IMG/VR virus record: IMGVR_UViG_3300049847_000569
Location: 1-43,266 of that record
Reading direction: 5' to 3' (one strand)
Length of the DNA: 43,266 bases
DNA from: a virus
Part shown: one piece after another, positions 1 to 7,174 of the stretch
How the letters are laid out: the number at the start of each line of letters is the position of its first letter
Numbering within the stretch: position 1 is the stretch's first letter
Position numbers and translations under genes: made by a program
The notes under the pieces: generated by a model
What the model saw: the letters and a program-made list of their open reading frames with translations, nothing else
What the model was told of the DNA's origin: nothing
Databases searched by the model: none

Positions 1-303
1 CACCCCGACCGCTACCCGGTCGAGTTCCACAAAGCCTTCGCTGCGACCCTCCGTGAAGGGGAATTCATCATCCCCTCCACCGACCCCGGCCGCCTCCGCA
101 TGAAGTTCTATGGCTTCATCGGCGCCCTCCGCCGCCACGGAAACTCCTCCGGCGACCTCATCGAAATCCTCGTCGAGCCCGGCCGCATCATCCTCCGCCA
201 CCGCTCGAAGAATCCCCATTCCCTCGAAATCTCTGCCGCCCTGGCGGAAATCCCCGAAACCTCCCCCGACGAATCGGCCATGTTTGAGAGGCTTACGAAA
301 TGA
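1..303 (+). CDS. Hypothetical protein, 5' end outside window
   Basis: The reading frame is open from the first base to the TGA at 301-303 and has the C-rich third positions of the neighbouring phage genes, so the gene starts before the window. An internal ATG at 100 is in frame, but residues upstream of it also look coding. About 100 residues are visible, ending in an acidic stretch (ETSPDESAMFERLTK). No motif is recognised. The stop overlaps the next start as ATGA, so it sits in the same operon. Confidence 0.7.
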   Translation, partial: HPDRYPVEFHKAFAATLREGEFIIPSTDPGRLRMKFYGFIGALRRHGNSSGDLIEILVEPGRIILRHRSKNPHSLEISAALAEIPETSPDESAMFERLTK

Positions 304-644
304 CCTCCTCCCTCCTCGACGAAATCGAAGCCGAGCGGCATGAATTCCTGCTCGAAAAGGGCAACCTCGTCAACGCCCGAAAGGGCTCGCACGCGTGGAC
401 CGGCGCGAATAACTGGACCGCACGGGGCTACTTCGTGCGCGCCCTCCGCGCGACATGCAAAAACTGCGGCACACAACACGACTCCCTTATGGGGGTCTTC
501 CTCCGCGAAACGAATGGAAGGGGAGACCTCCGCGAAACCGCCCTCAATGGGAAGGGGCTCCCTTGCACGCCGTTTAATGTAGCGCCCCTTCCGAGGGAAT
601 ATCACCCCGTCAATATTCCGATGTGTTTGGATTGTATCCCCTAG
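300..644 (+). CDS. Small zinc-ribbon-like protein
   Basis: 114 residues, starting at the ATG that overlaps the previous stop. It carries two Cys pairs, CKNC near residues 53-56 and CLDC at the extreme C-terminus, the spacing expected of a zinc ribbon or knuckle. The middle is hydrophilic. Function is unknown. The metal site is inferred from the Cys pattern only. It is the first of several Cys-pair mini-proteins in this operon. Confidence 0.7.
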   Translation: MTSSLLDEIEAERHEFLLEKGNLVNARKGSHAWTGANNWTARGYFVRALRATCKNCGTQHDSLMGVFLRETNGRGDLRETALNGKGLPCTPFNVAPLPREYHPVNIPMCLDCIP

Positions 645-742
645 TTTCATCGCTGTGCAAAAGGGGTGTGTGCTACCTAAATGAGATTCCAAAAGGGACC
701 GCCGAGCCCTTCCCAACCTCAGCAACCAAAGAGAGACCAACC

Positions 743-1069
743 ATGGAAACCTCCGAACCGAAGTGCCGCACCCACGAAATTCTCGCCGCCGCCGAAGCGC
801 GGGGCGACGGCACCGCCTACAAACGCGCCGCCGCATGGGTTGAGCTGTTAACCTGCAAGCACAAAGCAATGAGGGCGCTTTTCCGCCACGATCCCATTCG
901 CGCGATCCTCATCGATGAAGTGCTCTGCGTCGCCTTCGGAGATGTGCTGGTCGCCTACGGCGAAAGCCCCGATAAGCTCATCCCGGTCATGGAGCAACTC
1001 GTCGCCTCTTCCGACGCCGACGTCGCCGACATTGCGGCCGGCAAAATCAAGCTCTCCGACCTCGAATGA
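743..1069 (+). CDS. Hypothetical protein, helical
   Basis: 108 residues if translated from ATG 743, which follows a GAGAG-type ribosome site at 731-735. The longer frame back to 623 would overlap the previous gene and codes a low-quality leader, so I prefer 743. The protein is Ala/Leu-rich and probably helical, with a C-terminal acidic tail. A 98-nt non-coding gap precedes it and holds a small AAGGG/CCCTT dyad. No family recognised. Confidence 0.65.
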   Translation: METSEPKCRTHEILAAAEARGDGTAYKRAAAWVELLTCKHKAMRALFRHDPIRAILIDEVLCVAFGDVLVAYGESPDKLIPVMEQLVASSDADVADIAAGKIKLSDLE

Positions 1070-1115
1070 AGGTCGCGCTGTAATCGTCCGCACGAAATCC
1101 TCGGTGACCTCTAAC

Positions 1116-1316
1116 ATGCCCGAAAAACTAACCCCCTCCGAGATGCAATCCCTTCGCGAGCGCACCGCGAAGGGGGTTATTCCCTCCCTCGAAGAAGTCG
1201 CGCGGTACGTGGCGACAATCCGCGTCTCATACACTTCCGCCGCCGCGAAAGCCAAACCTAAAAATCGCCTCGCCGCCGTGAAAACCTCCGACGAGGATAT
1301 GGATGGAGTTTTCTAG
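1116..1316 (+). CDS. Small hypothetical protein
   Basis: 66 residues beginning MPEKLTPSEMQSLRERTAKG. The frame is open further upstream but overlaps the previous gene, and ATG 1116 gives a natural-looking N-terminus. The central part resembles the short lysine-rich proteins found in podovirus early operons (E-E-V-A-R-Y-V). No domain is identified. It ends one base before the next gene. Confidence 0.6.
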   Translation: MPEKLTPSEMQSLRERTAKGVIPSLEEVARYVATIRVSYTSAAAKAKPKNRLAAVKTSDEDMDGVF

Positions 1317-1317
1317 C

Positions 1318-1746
1318 ATGTTCACCCATCAAATCGTTTTCTCCCCTGCGTGGGATAAACGGGACCCGAACCCCTCCAAAAACTACGGGGTACACGGCGT
1401 GCATATAACCTTCACCATCCGAAAAGACGGAGAGGGCTTAACATTCTCTATCGGCACAAACTGGCATCTTCCCCATGTGCAATTGGAAACCGACAACCGC
1501 CCAAGCGATTCCCGTTTTCCATTCCTCTTCCACAAACCCCTAGCCTTCGGGGTAGATATCCACCTAAAAACAAAGCCGAACGAGTATTCCCCCCACCGGG
1601 AACACTGTGAAGTCACCGGCGGCGAGTGTTGGTCGAAGGGCTCAGCGCTTCTCGGCGAAGAATTCCTTCAAACCCTCATCGAAAAAGGTGACGAAGCCCT
1701 CTTCCGCCGCATGGAACTTCAATTCGAGGAATGGAAGGGGAAATAA
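1318..1746 (+). CDS. Hypothetical protein
   Basis: 142 residues from ATG 1318, which follows GGAG at 1305-1308 and the previous gene's TAG. An in-frame ATG at 1303 is an alternative and would overlap the previous gene. The sequence is mixed alpha/beta with many aromatic residues and no Cys cluster or nucleotide-binding motif. Codon use matches the surrounding phage genes. Function unknown. Confidence 0.7.
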   Translation: MFTHQIVFSPAWDKRDPNPSKNYGVHGVHITFTIRKDGEGLTFSIGTNWHLPHVQLETDNRPSDSRFPFLFHKPLAFGVDIHLKTKPNEYSPHREHCEVTGGECWSKGSALLGEEFLQTLIEKGDEALFRRMELQFEEWKGK

Positions 1747-1747
1747 C

Positions 1748-1981
1748 ATGTTCCGCGCCCTCCTCACCCAGCGCACCCATATCCGGGACAACTCCGGCGA
1801 CTTCGTAAAGGTCGAATTCCTCCCTATCTCGGGAATAATCCCCGCCGCCGACCCCGAAACGGCGCTCCGCAAAGCCCAGGAATTACATCCCCTCTTCCCC
1901 CACCGCCTCGCGGTCGAACCCCTCTACCCCCATCGCCTCGCAGTCAAACCCCACCATGGAGACCACCATGCCCAAAACTGA
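1748..1981 (+). CDS. Small hypothetical protein with C-terminal repeat
   Basis: 77 residues from ATG 1748, with AAGGGG at 1735-1740 as ribosome site. The C-terminal part contains a short internal duplication: HRLAVEPLYP is followed directly by HRLAVKPHHG (PHRLAV twice), from a tandem DNA repeat near 1898-1952. The end is His-rich (HHGDHH). The last 14 bases overlap the next gene. Function unknown. Confidence 0.6.
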   Translation: MFRALLTQRTHIRDNSGDFVKVEFLPISGIIPAADPETALRKAQELHPLFPHRLAVEPLYPHRLAVKPHHGDHHAQN

Positions 1982-2270
1982 ACGCAACTATCTCGGCACA
2001 AAAAGCCGCTTCCTCCTCACCCAGAAAATCCACACGGAATACGCCGCGAGCAAACTCGACGACGTGAGTTTCGCTAAGCTCATGGCCGAGAAGCTCGGTT
2101 ACCCCATCACAGCCTCCCATGTGAGTTACATCCGCCGCGAATTCAACATCCCCTCGAATATCGTGAGAACATCAAAGGTAGATATTTCCAATCTCCTCTC
2201 GCGAATCGAATATCTCGAAGAGCGCATGGAAATCCTCCTCCGCGAACGCGCCCAAAATGGCCGACACTAA
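1968..2270 (+). CDS. Putative small DNA-binding regulator
   Basis: 100 residues from ATG 1968, preceded by GGAG 1959-1962. ATG 1956 is an alternative. The stretch around residues 30-60 (F-A-K-L-M-A-E-K-L-G-Y-P-I-T-A-S-H-V-S-Y-I-R-R-E) has the spacing of a helix-turn-helix, followed by a C-terminal leucine-rich coiled segment (S-R-I-E-Y-L-E-E-R-M-E-I-L-L). A dimeric DNA-binding protein is a reasonable inference, not proven. Confidence 0.6.
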   Translation: MPKTERNYLGTKSRFLLTQKIHTEYAASKLDDVSFAKLMAEKLGYPITASHVSYIRREFNIPSNIVRTSKVDISNLLSRIEYLEERMEILLRERAQNGRH

Positions 2271-2430
2271 CCCTCTCCCCCTCACCGCCGCGGAATTAAC
2301 CCGCCGCATTCTCGCCGGCGAGAAGATTCCCCTTGCCGAGTTAAAAGACTTCATCCTCGCCGCGCACGCTGATACCAAAGCCGACCGTAAGGCGAAGGAT
2401 AAGGGGGAGAAAGATGTTGAATTCTTCTAG
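2257..2430 (+). CDS. Small conserved-type phage protein
   Basis: 57 residues: begins MADTNPLPLTAAELTRRILA and continues as a charged, Lys/Asp-rich helix to a TAG at 2428-2430. It overlaps the previous gene by 14 nt and the next by 17 nt. Third positions are C-rich, which supports expression. This type of short protein (LTAAEL, GEKIPLAELKDFI) is familiar from podovirus early regions, but no function is known to me. Confidence 0.6.
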   Translation: MADTNPLPLTAAELTRRILAGEKIPLAELKDFILAAHADTKADRKAKDKGEKDVEFF

Positions 2431-3079
2431 TATGACCCCACGCGAGATCATTGCAAAGCTGGTCACGCTGCATCGCCCTCCATACAACGATGATCGGTTT
2501 ATTGAGTTCGATGCTGTTTTAGCCGCCGCTGATGCCTACCTAGCAGTGCAGCCGGGGGTATGCGAACACGATGCCGCATTCGAGGCGGCGCTGCCGGAGC
2601 AGGCTGGCTGGGCCGTTGAAATGCACGGTGCCTGCGTGCTTTTTGCAAACAATGCAGAAAAGGCAAGCGGTCGGAGCCCTGGTGCAAAGACTCAAGTTTT
2701 CACTCGCAACCAAATGCGCGCCATCTTCGATGCAGCCTGGAACGCCCGAGGTGAAGCGGATGCGAGGGTGTGGCGATGCTTTCACTGCGACGAAGTGTTC
2801 ACGACCGCGGAGACTGCTGAACTGCACTTTGGTCGCGGTGAATTGGATAAGCCGGCATGCCAGATAAGCATCGAGCACATTCGCTGGCTCGAACAGCAGC
2901 ACCACCGCGGCGTTCAAGACGACACCGAGGCTTTGCGCACGATTCGGACTATCGTTGGCGAGCATGAGGCTCTGCGTCGTCGCGCAGAAGAACAAGGCTA
3001 CGCACGAGGGCTTGCCGATGCGAGGAAGCACCCGCAAGAACTTGGCCTAGTCGCTGCGCCACCGCTATCAGGGGGATGA
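2414..3079 (+). CDS. Hypothetical protein with single Cys2-His motif
   Basis: 221 residues. ATG 2414 follows a strong GGGGGAG site; in-frame ATG 2432 is an alternative that avoids overlap with the previous gene. Residues near 118-135 read CFHCDEVFTTAETAELHFG, a C-x2-C-x12-H pattern like a partial zinc finger. The C-terminal third is a charged helix (EHEALRRRAEEQGYARGLADARK). Codon use is more mixed than in the upstream genes, and this change marks the start of a probable imported cassette reaching 4440. Confidence 0.65.
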   Translation: MLNSSSMTPREIIAKLVTLHRPPYNDDRFIEFDAVLAAADAYLAVQPGVCEHDAAFEAALPEQAGWAVEMHGACVLFANNAEKASGRSPGAKTQVFTRNQMRAIFDAAWNARGEADARVWRCFHCDEVFTTAETAELHFGRGELDKPACQISIEHIRWLEQQHHRGVQDDTEALRTIRTIVGEHEALRRRAEEQGYARGLADARKHPQELGLVAAPPLSGG

Positions 3080-3080
3080 A

Positions 3081-3275
3081 ATGACTCGTGCGCTCGAATC
3101 TCTCTTCTGGGCGCTTGTTATCACCTACGTTTTCTCGGGCGTGGTTGGAGTATTCACCCTGGCCTCGATTGAGATTAATCGTTCAGGAGTGCCTTGGTAT
3201 GTGCGGTATGGCATCGGCGCCTTCCTAGTGCTGTGGGGTCTCATCCATTATATGCTGAACAGGGGGATGAAATGA
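3081..3275 (+). CDS. Small two-helix membrane protein
   Basis: 64 residues with two hydrophobic segments, roughly residues 7-28 and 43-60, separated by a short polar loop (IEINRSGVPWYVRYG). It is probably an inner-membrane protein of unknown role. The start lies in CAGGGGGATGAAATGAC, the same start-signal sequence that precedes the next gene. Overlaps the next gene by 4 nt. Confidence 0.6.
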   Translation: MTRALESLFWALVITYVFSGVVGVFTLASIEINRSGVPWYVRYGIGAFLVLWGLIHYMLNRGMK

Positions 3276-3535
3276 CAGAGCGCCTTGACTGCGATGACAT
3301 GAGCGACGACCTACCCAACGGCGTACTACTGATCGACGGCATGGGCGGGCCTGTCGTGGCTTGGTTTGCCAAGATGGATGACGCGGAGGCCTTCAGCGAG
3401 GAATACTACTTCGGCCGTCGCCTGTTCTGGGGGCAGTGCAAGCCGCCTGAACTCATCCCGCTGTCGGAAGAACAGATGGAAGTGGTACGCAAGCGCGCAC
3501 TGGAAATCGCTGCCTTCATCACGGGGACGACATGA
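3272..3535 (+). CDS. Hypothetical acidic protein
   Basis: 87 residues starting MTERLDCDDMSDDLPNG, acidic at the N-terminus, with a helical C-terminus. The start is preceded by the repeated CAGGGGGATGA signal (3260-3270). The frame upstream of ATG 3272 overlaps the membrane protein gene and is not used. No family is recognised. Overlaps the MazG-like gene by 4 nt (ATGA), so the two are likely translationally coupled. Confidence 0.6.
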   Translation: MTERLDCDDMSDDLPNGVLLIDGMGGPVVAWFAKMDDAEAFSEEYYFGRRLFWGQCKPPELIPLSEEQMEVVRKRALEIAAFITGTT

Positions 3536-4440
3536 GACTACTGACGGACGAGGAAATGCCGCCGCTGCCGGAGCCTCGCTGGCGCTACGTGTGGCTGGTT
3601 GAGTTATTCGAGCGGGGCGGCAATTCTATGGGCCGCTATCACACAGGGTTGGTTGGCCTTGGCAACCGCAGCCGTTCCACGGACAGCCCCTATAAGGCCG
3701 CCGAGTACACCAAAAACGAGGCAATCAAAGTTTCCAATGCCCTAAACGTCTGGATGAAGGCTAACAAGTGGCGCGCCGTAGAACACGGATTCCAAGAACC
3801 GTACACCATCGAAGACCTGCGCGCCCGTGACCGCGCAGTCGAATCCGCTGTACTAGAGCGGCTGGTGCCGGTGGCGTGGATGCTCGATCCGAACGGTGAT
3901 TTGTTCACGGCCAAGATCGATGAAGACTGGCAAGGCTGTCAGCGGCTCTACGCCCTCCCCCATGCAGAGCCGCCTACCTCGGAGGATACACCCGAGGCAA
4001 ACAGGCGCACTACATACTACCCAACGGCCATGACCATCGCCATGCGCCAAGTAGAGGCCGCAGTGCTGAAGAAGCTGGGGCTCACCTTTGCAATGTTCAG
4101 GCAAGCCAACGTCACCCGCTGCCTGAAGTGGCATCCGCAGGGCATCGAGTCGTGGTCGTCGTCCGACTGGCTCACCGCCGTCACCGGCGAGTTGGGCGAA
4201 CTGGCGAGTCTCATCAAGATGCGCAACCGAGAGCGCGACGGCCTGCCAGGCAACAAGTTCTCGCCGACGCAAAAGCACATTGCCGACGAAATCGCCGATG
4301 TGTTGACATACCTCGATCTGTTGGCCGCCTCATTCGGCGTCGATCTTGGCGCCGCTGCCGTCGAGAAGTTCAACGAGGTATCGGAGCGCGTCGGGTTTCC
4401 TGATCGCATCCCTACCTCTGCACCGCTTCCGCCCACCTAA
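3532..4440 (+). CDS. MazG-like nucleotide pyrophosphohydrolase with N-terminal extension
   Basis: 302 residues. The C-terminal 100 residues carry the two MazG-type metal-binding motifs: E-x2-E in GELGELASLIK and E-x2-D in DEIADVLTYLDLLA, within an all-alpha arrangement. Enzymes of this superfamily hydrolyse (d)NTPs to monophosphates, and in phages they are proposed to clean the nucleotide pool or lower host alarmone levels. The N-terminal 170 residues are not part of the MazG fold; they include a segment (VAWMLDPNGDLFTAKI...LYALP) resembling short phage domains of unknown function. Codon use is less C-rich than the genes on either side, suggesting import. Confidence 0.8.
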   Translation: MRLLTDEEMPPLPEPRWRYVWLVELFERGGNSMGRYHTGLVGLGNRSRSTDSPYKAAEYTKNEAIKVSNALNVWMKANKWRAVEHGFQEPYTIEDLRARDRAVESAVLERLVPVAWMLDPNGDLFTAKIDEDWQGCQRLYALPHAEPPTSEDTPEANRRTTYYPTAMTIAMRQVEAAVLKKLGLTFAMFRQANVTRCLKWHPQGIESWSSSDWLTAVTGELGELASLIKMRNRERDGLPGNKFSPTQKHIADEIADVLTYLDLLAASFGVDLGAAAVEKFNEVSERVGFPDRIPTSAPLPPT

Positions 4441-4441
4441 A

Positions 4442-4570
4442 ATGCCCATCAACCACCGCGCCTACCGCGATAATCCCCGAGCGTGGCTAGGAACATGCGT
4501 CGAGCCGGCGTACATCCGCCGCTTCTCATTCCTCCGCCTCCTCCGCGCGATAAGGGAGTTTTTCCGTTAA
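4442..4570 (+). CDS. Possible small basic protein
   Basis: 42 residues (MPINHRAYRDNPRAWLGTC...RAIREFFR), Arg-rich. The ATG lies one base after the MazG-like stop with no clear ribosome site, so expression would depend on coupling. C-rich third positions agree with phage coding DNA again after the foreign cassette. It may be a remnant of a larger gene cut by that insertion. Confidence 0.4.
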   Translation: MPINHRAYRDNPRAWLGTCVEPAYIRRFSFLRLLRAIREFFR

Positions 4571-4590
4571 CTTTTCAGGAGACCAGAAAC

Positions 4591-5211
4591 ATGGGTACAG
4601 ATATCCACGGCGTTTTTCAACGCAAGACAGACAAGGGTTGGGAAGATATCCCAAGTAAATGGAAACAGGAACGGCATTACTTTCTGTTTTCATTCTTAGC
4701 AGATGTACGGAATGGGTATGGCTTTGCGGGTGTGCCAACCTATGAACCAATTAATCCCATTTCGTCTCCGCGTGGCCTGCCAGAAGACTTCTCCATGGAC
4801 GGCGATGAACATCTAACCACCATGGAAGTGTTAGGGCGCCGTGCTAAATACGTAGAAGATAAGAACAAACCGACTCTCTGGATGGGAGACCACTCACATT
4901 CGTGGTTACTTAGCAGCGAAATCTTGACTGCGGCAGAAAAGATGAAAAACACCACTAGGACTGGAGTTATATCGCTTGAAGCCTTCAAGAAATGGGACCG
5001 CATTTCATGCCCGGCTGAATACAGTGGAGGCATAAGCGGACCAAACATTCATGTTGCGGCCTCACCACTAGCCATTAACAGCAAAACGAGTCATGTGCAA
5101 GTAACATGGGTCGAAAACGATAAAGACGACATTGCCTATTTCTTAAAAGAAGTCATCCGATTGCAGAAAGATCATGGGTTGATTCGCTTAGTCTTTGGGT
5201 TTGACTCATGA
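4591..5211 (+). CDS. Phage protein of the MGxDIH-type unknown family
   Basis: 206 residues from ATG 4591 with AGGAGA at 4577-4582. The N-terminal MGTDIHGVFQRK, the F-L-A-D-V-R-N block and PISSPRGLPEDFS are hallmarks of a family seen in many phages and bacteria whose function is unknown to me. DNA is clearly more AT-rich, with different codon choice from the neighbours, so it was probably acquired separately. The start Met-Gly followed by Asp-His may suggest a metal site, which is inference. Overlaps the nuclease gene by 4 nt. Confidence 0.7.
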   Translation: MGTDIHGVFQRKTDKGWEDIPSKWKQERHYFLFSFLADVRNGYGFAGVPTYEPINPISSPRGLPEDFSMDGDEHLTTMEVLGRRAKYVEDKNKPTLWMGDHSHSWLLSSEILTAAEKMKNTTRTGVISLEAFKKWDRISCPAEYSGGISGPNIHVAASPLAINSKTSHVQVTWVENDKDDIAYFLKEVIRLQKDHGLIRLVFGFDS

Positions 5212-6119
5212 CTGAATTCCCCTCCGTCTGGGATAACACCCTCCGCTCCGCCTTCGTGGCGTGTCCCCGGCGCTTTAACTGGGAGTACATGCGCCACTAC
5301 AAGCACCAAATCCCCTCCGTCCATCTTCACGCGGGGAGCGCATGGGCGAAAGCCCTCGAAGTCGCCCGAGAGGTGTATTATACCCAAAAACTCCCCGCCC
5401 TCGACGCGCAAGCCCTCGGCCTCCTCGCACTCGTCGAGGCGTATGGCGACTTCGAGCCTATCGCGAAGAGTAATAAAAGTCTCGACCGCATGATTGAGGC
5501 GTTCAAATACTATTTCCGCGCCTTTCCCCTCGAATCGGACCCCGTTCAACCCTACATCGGCGCCGACGGCAAGCCGATGATCGAATTCAACTTCGCCCTT
5601 CCCCTCGACCCCGATCTAACCCACCCCGAAACCGGCGAACCAATCCTCTACACCGGCCGCGCAGATATGATCGCCACCTACGCCGGCGCAGTGAGCATCT
5701 ATGATGATAAAACTACTCAATCTCTGGGCGCCTCTTGGGCTAATCAATGGGATCGACGCAGTCAATTCACTGGTTATGCATGGGCCGCTAAAGCCTACAA
5801 CATCCCAGTTTCGCAAGTTGTGGTCCGTGGCATTGCCATTCTCAAGACTGAGATTAACCATGCTCAGTGTATCTCAGTCCGGACTCCCCACCATATTCAA
5901 GAATGGCACACGCAAGTTGTTCGTGATATACGTCGAGCGATCCAGTGCTACAAAGAGGGGTACTGGGACGTAGACCTTTCGGATTCGTGCTCCTCCTACG
6001 GAGGGTGTCTTTTCAAGCAACCTTGTATGAGTTCCGACCCCGAGCCGTGGCTCTCCGGCGGAAACTACGCAATCCGAATCTGGAACCCCCTAACCCGCCA
6101 GGAGACTGAAAATGCATAA
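5208..6119 (+). CDS. Cas4-like PD-(D/E)XK nuclease with Fe-S cluster
   Basis: 303 residues. A RecB-type nuclease core is visible: G-R-A-D (D152), the D-x-K element IYDDKTT (D166, K168) and the Q-x3-Y helix motif (Q186, Y190). One Cys near the N-terminus (C19 in VACPRRF) and three near the C-terminus (C261, C267, C273) match the four-Cys Fe-S clamp of Cas4/AddB nucleases. Expected activity is metal-dependent DNA end resection in replication or recombination. It precedes an ATPase and SSB candidate, fitting a phage recombination module. The CRISPR role of Cas4 is not implied; no cas genes are present. Confidence 0.85.
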   Translation: MTEFPSVWDNTLRSAFVACPRRFNWEYMRHYKHQIPSVHLHAGSAWAKALEVAREVYYTQKLPALDAQALGLLALVEAYGDFEPIAKSNKSLDRMIEAFKYYFRAFPLESDPVQPYIGADGKPMIEFNFALPLDPDLTHPETGEPILYTGRADMIATYAGAVSIYDDKTTQSLGASWANQWDRRSQFTGYAWAAKAYNIPVSQVVVRGIAILKTEINHAQCISVRTPHHIQEWHTQVVRDIRRAIQCYKEGYWDVDLSDSCSSYGGCLFKQPCMSSDPEPWLSGGNYAIRIWNPLTRQETENA

Positions 6120-6297
6120 ACCAAACCCCGAAACAACATGGCTTGTTTTGACCCTAGGCGGCGCCGGCCCGTGGGGTTTCTTCGTCTGGCTCAACCAAAC
6201 ACTTGGGATCGTCGGGCTTTCAATGCAAGTTCTTTGCATGATCGTTATGCTAATCCTCTACCTTCGCGGCTATTTTCGCCAGGAAGACGAGAAATGA
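6112..6297 (+). CDS. Small membrane protein
   Basis: 61 residues with hydrophobic stretches at about 9-27 and 33-50, ending in a charged tail (RGYFRQEDEK). AGGAG at 6099-6103 supports the start. It overlaps the nuclease gene by 8 nt and the next gene by 4 nt. Unknown function; probably inner membrane. Confidence 0.6.
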   Translation: MHKPNPETTWLVLTLGGAGPWGFFVWLNQTLGIVGLSMQVLCMIVMLILYLRGYFRQEDEK

Positions 6298-6422
6298 CCT
6301 ACCTCGACCTCTATCTCGCGCCGTTGTTCCTCCTCGCCAACCTTCTCATCCTCGGGATAAATGTCAAGCTCTATTCCGAAATCGTGAAGACCTCGAAACT
6401 TTCCCAAATCGCGGAGAAGTAA
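6294..6422 (+). CDS. Very small membrane protein
   Basis: 42 residues, MTYLDLYLAPLFLLANLLIL followed by a short charged C-terminus (INVKLYSEIVKTSKLSQIAEK). One transmembrane segment. The ATG overlaps the previous TGA. The frame has C-rich third positions. No known family. Confidence 0.55.
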   Translation: MTYLDLYLAPLFLLANLLILGINVKLYSEIVKTSKLSQIAEK

Positions 6423-6423
6423 C

Positions 6424-6612
6424 ATGCCCTGGCAACAACTTGACCTTTTCCCCGAGACTCTCCCCCGGCTCGAACCGCATTTGCAGTTCCTCGAAAACTG
6501 GGTGAGCCGCGAGAAAGCGCGACGCGAGCAGGCCGAGCATGATGCATGGCTCGAATCCCAATGGGCCATGAACCAACCCAAGCGCGATGAGGGGAGTGAA
6601 TTCGATGTTTAA
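6424..6612 (+). CDS. Small hypothetical protein
   Basis: 62 residues, MPWQQLDLFPETLPRLEPHL then a charged helix rich in Arg, Glu and Trp. It stops at TAA 6610-6612. The same frame remains coding-like for another 77 codons beyond this stop (see the next entry), which raises the question whether the TAA is a true end. Confidence 0.6.
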   Translation: MPWQQLDLFPETLPRLEPHLQFLENWVSREKARREQAEHDAWLESQWAMNQPKRDEGSEFDV

Positions 6613-6843
6613 CCTCACCCCTTCGGCCCGCACGTCACCTACCAATTCTCCCCGCACGGCGCCTTTTACTCTCTCCCCGAGCATGAATTTAACCTCCTTT
6701 TCTCCCAAACCCCATGCCAAGAGAACCCTCCCCACGCGAGTTGCTTCTCCAAAATCGCCTCGCTCTTGCGGCGGGCCTCCTCTGGCAAACTAGCCGCATC
6801 CTCGCCGGGAAAGAACGATGCTCCCTCCCCCCGCTCCTCTTAG
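6605..6843 (+). other. Coding-like frame without a start codon
   Basis: From 6613 to TAG 6841-6843 frame 1 reads PHPFGPHVTYQFSPHGAFYS and onward with strongly C-rich third positions, typical of this phage, yet has no ATG or GTG, only a late TTG. It directly continues the frame of 6424-6612 after TAA. It could also be entered from ATG 6605 (M-F-N) by a -1 slip at TTTAAC. Possible causes are stop readthrough, frameshift, a one-base sequencing deletion or a decaying gene. I cannot distinguish them. Confidence 0.45.
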
Positions 6844-7166
6844 AAATCGAAGATTTTTTCTCCGAGACCAAGAGCTTACTCTCTGCGGCGCTCGAAGCGG
6901 AAGCTCGAATGGAGGCTTCGCCTATTTCTGCCCCGTCTGTGGAGAAATCTGGGGAAAGGTGGAAACCGGCGGCTTTCAATGGATGGCAGTCGCCATCCCC
7001 TGCTCCCTCCCCCACACAGGAGGAAGAGGAGTCGTCCCCGGCAGTTTCCTCAAACCCCTCATCTGGTGGGACGAGCGAAACGGCACCAACTTGGCGGGCC
7101 AACTTAATAACGCGGATTCGGCTCTCCTACACTACGAAGCCCTCCGGCACGCAGAATGGATGTTAG
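6714..7166 (+). CDS. Overlapping hypothetical protein
   Basis: 150 residues in frame 3. The first 65 residues (ELLLQNRLALAAGLLWQTSRIL...EIEDFFSETKSLLSAALEAEAR) look like a genuine helical protein with phage-like codon use. The remainder is Ser/Pro/Glu-rich and overlaps the zinc-ribbon gene in another frame, so it may be non-native. No ribosome site precedes ATG 6714. Real coding may be limited to the first half. Confidence 0.4.
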   Translation: MPREPSPRELLLQNRLALAAGLLWQTSRILAGKERCSLPPLLLEIEDFFSETKSLLSAALEAEARMEASPISAPSVEKSGERWKPAAFNGWQSPSPAPSPTQEEEESSPAVSSNPSSGGTSETAPTWRANLITRIRLSYTTKPSGTQNGC

Positions 7167-7174
7167 CGAAATGA
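6818..7174 (+). CDS. Zinc-ribbon protein
   Basis: 118 residues. C37 (residue stretch TLCGARSG) and CPVCGEIWG near residues 52-60 with a downstream Cys (IPCSLPH) make a zinc-ribbon-like module, followed by a helical tail (SALLHYEALRHAEWMLAK). GGGAAAG lies just upstream of ATG 6818. It overlaps the frame-3 gene over almost its whole length; from about 6900 onward the codon signature favours this frame. Ends as ATGA with the next gene. Confidence 0.7.
   Translation: MLPPPAPLRNRRFFLRDQELTLCGARSGSSNGGFAYFCPVCGEIWGKVETGGFQWMAVAIPCSLPHTGGRGVVPGSFLKPLIWWDERNGTNLAGQLNNADSALLHYEALRHAEWMLAK

Noticed and set aside
108-869. Long - strand frame of 253 codons
   Set aside because: Antisense shadow of C-rich + strand genes; Arg/Gly-rich composition and no ribosome site.
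5208-6119. CRISPR-associated Cas4
   Set aside because: No CRISPR repeats or other cas genes; Cas4-like nucleases are common in phage replication modules.
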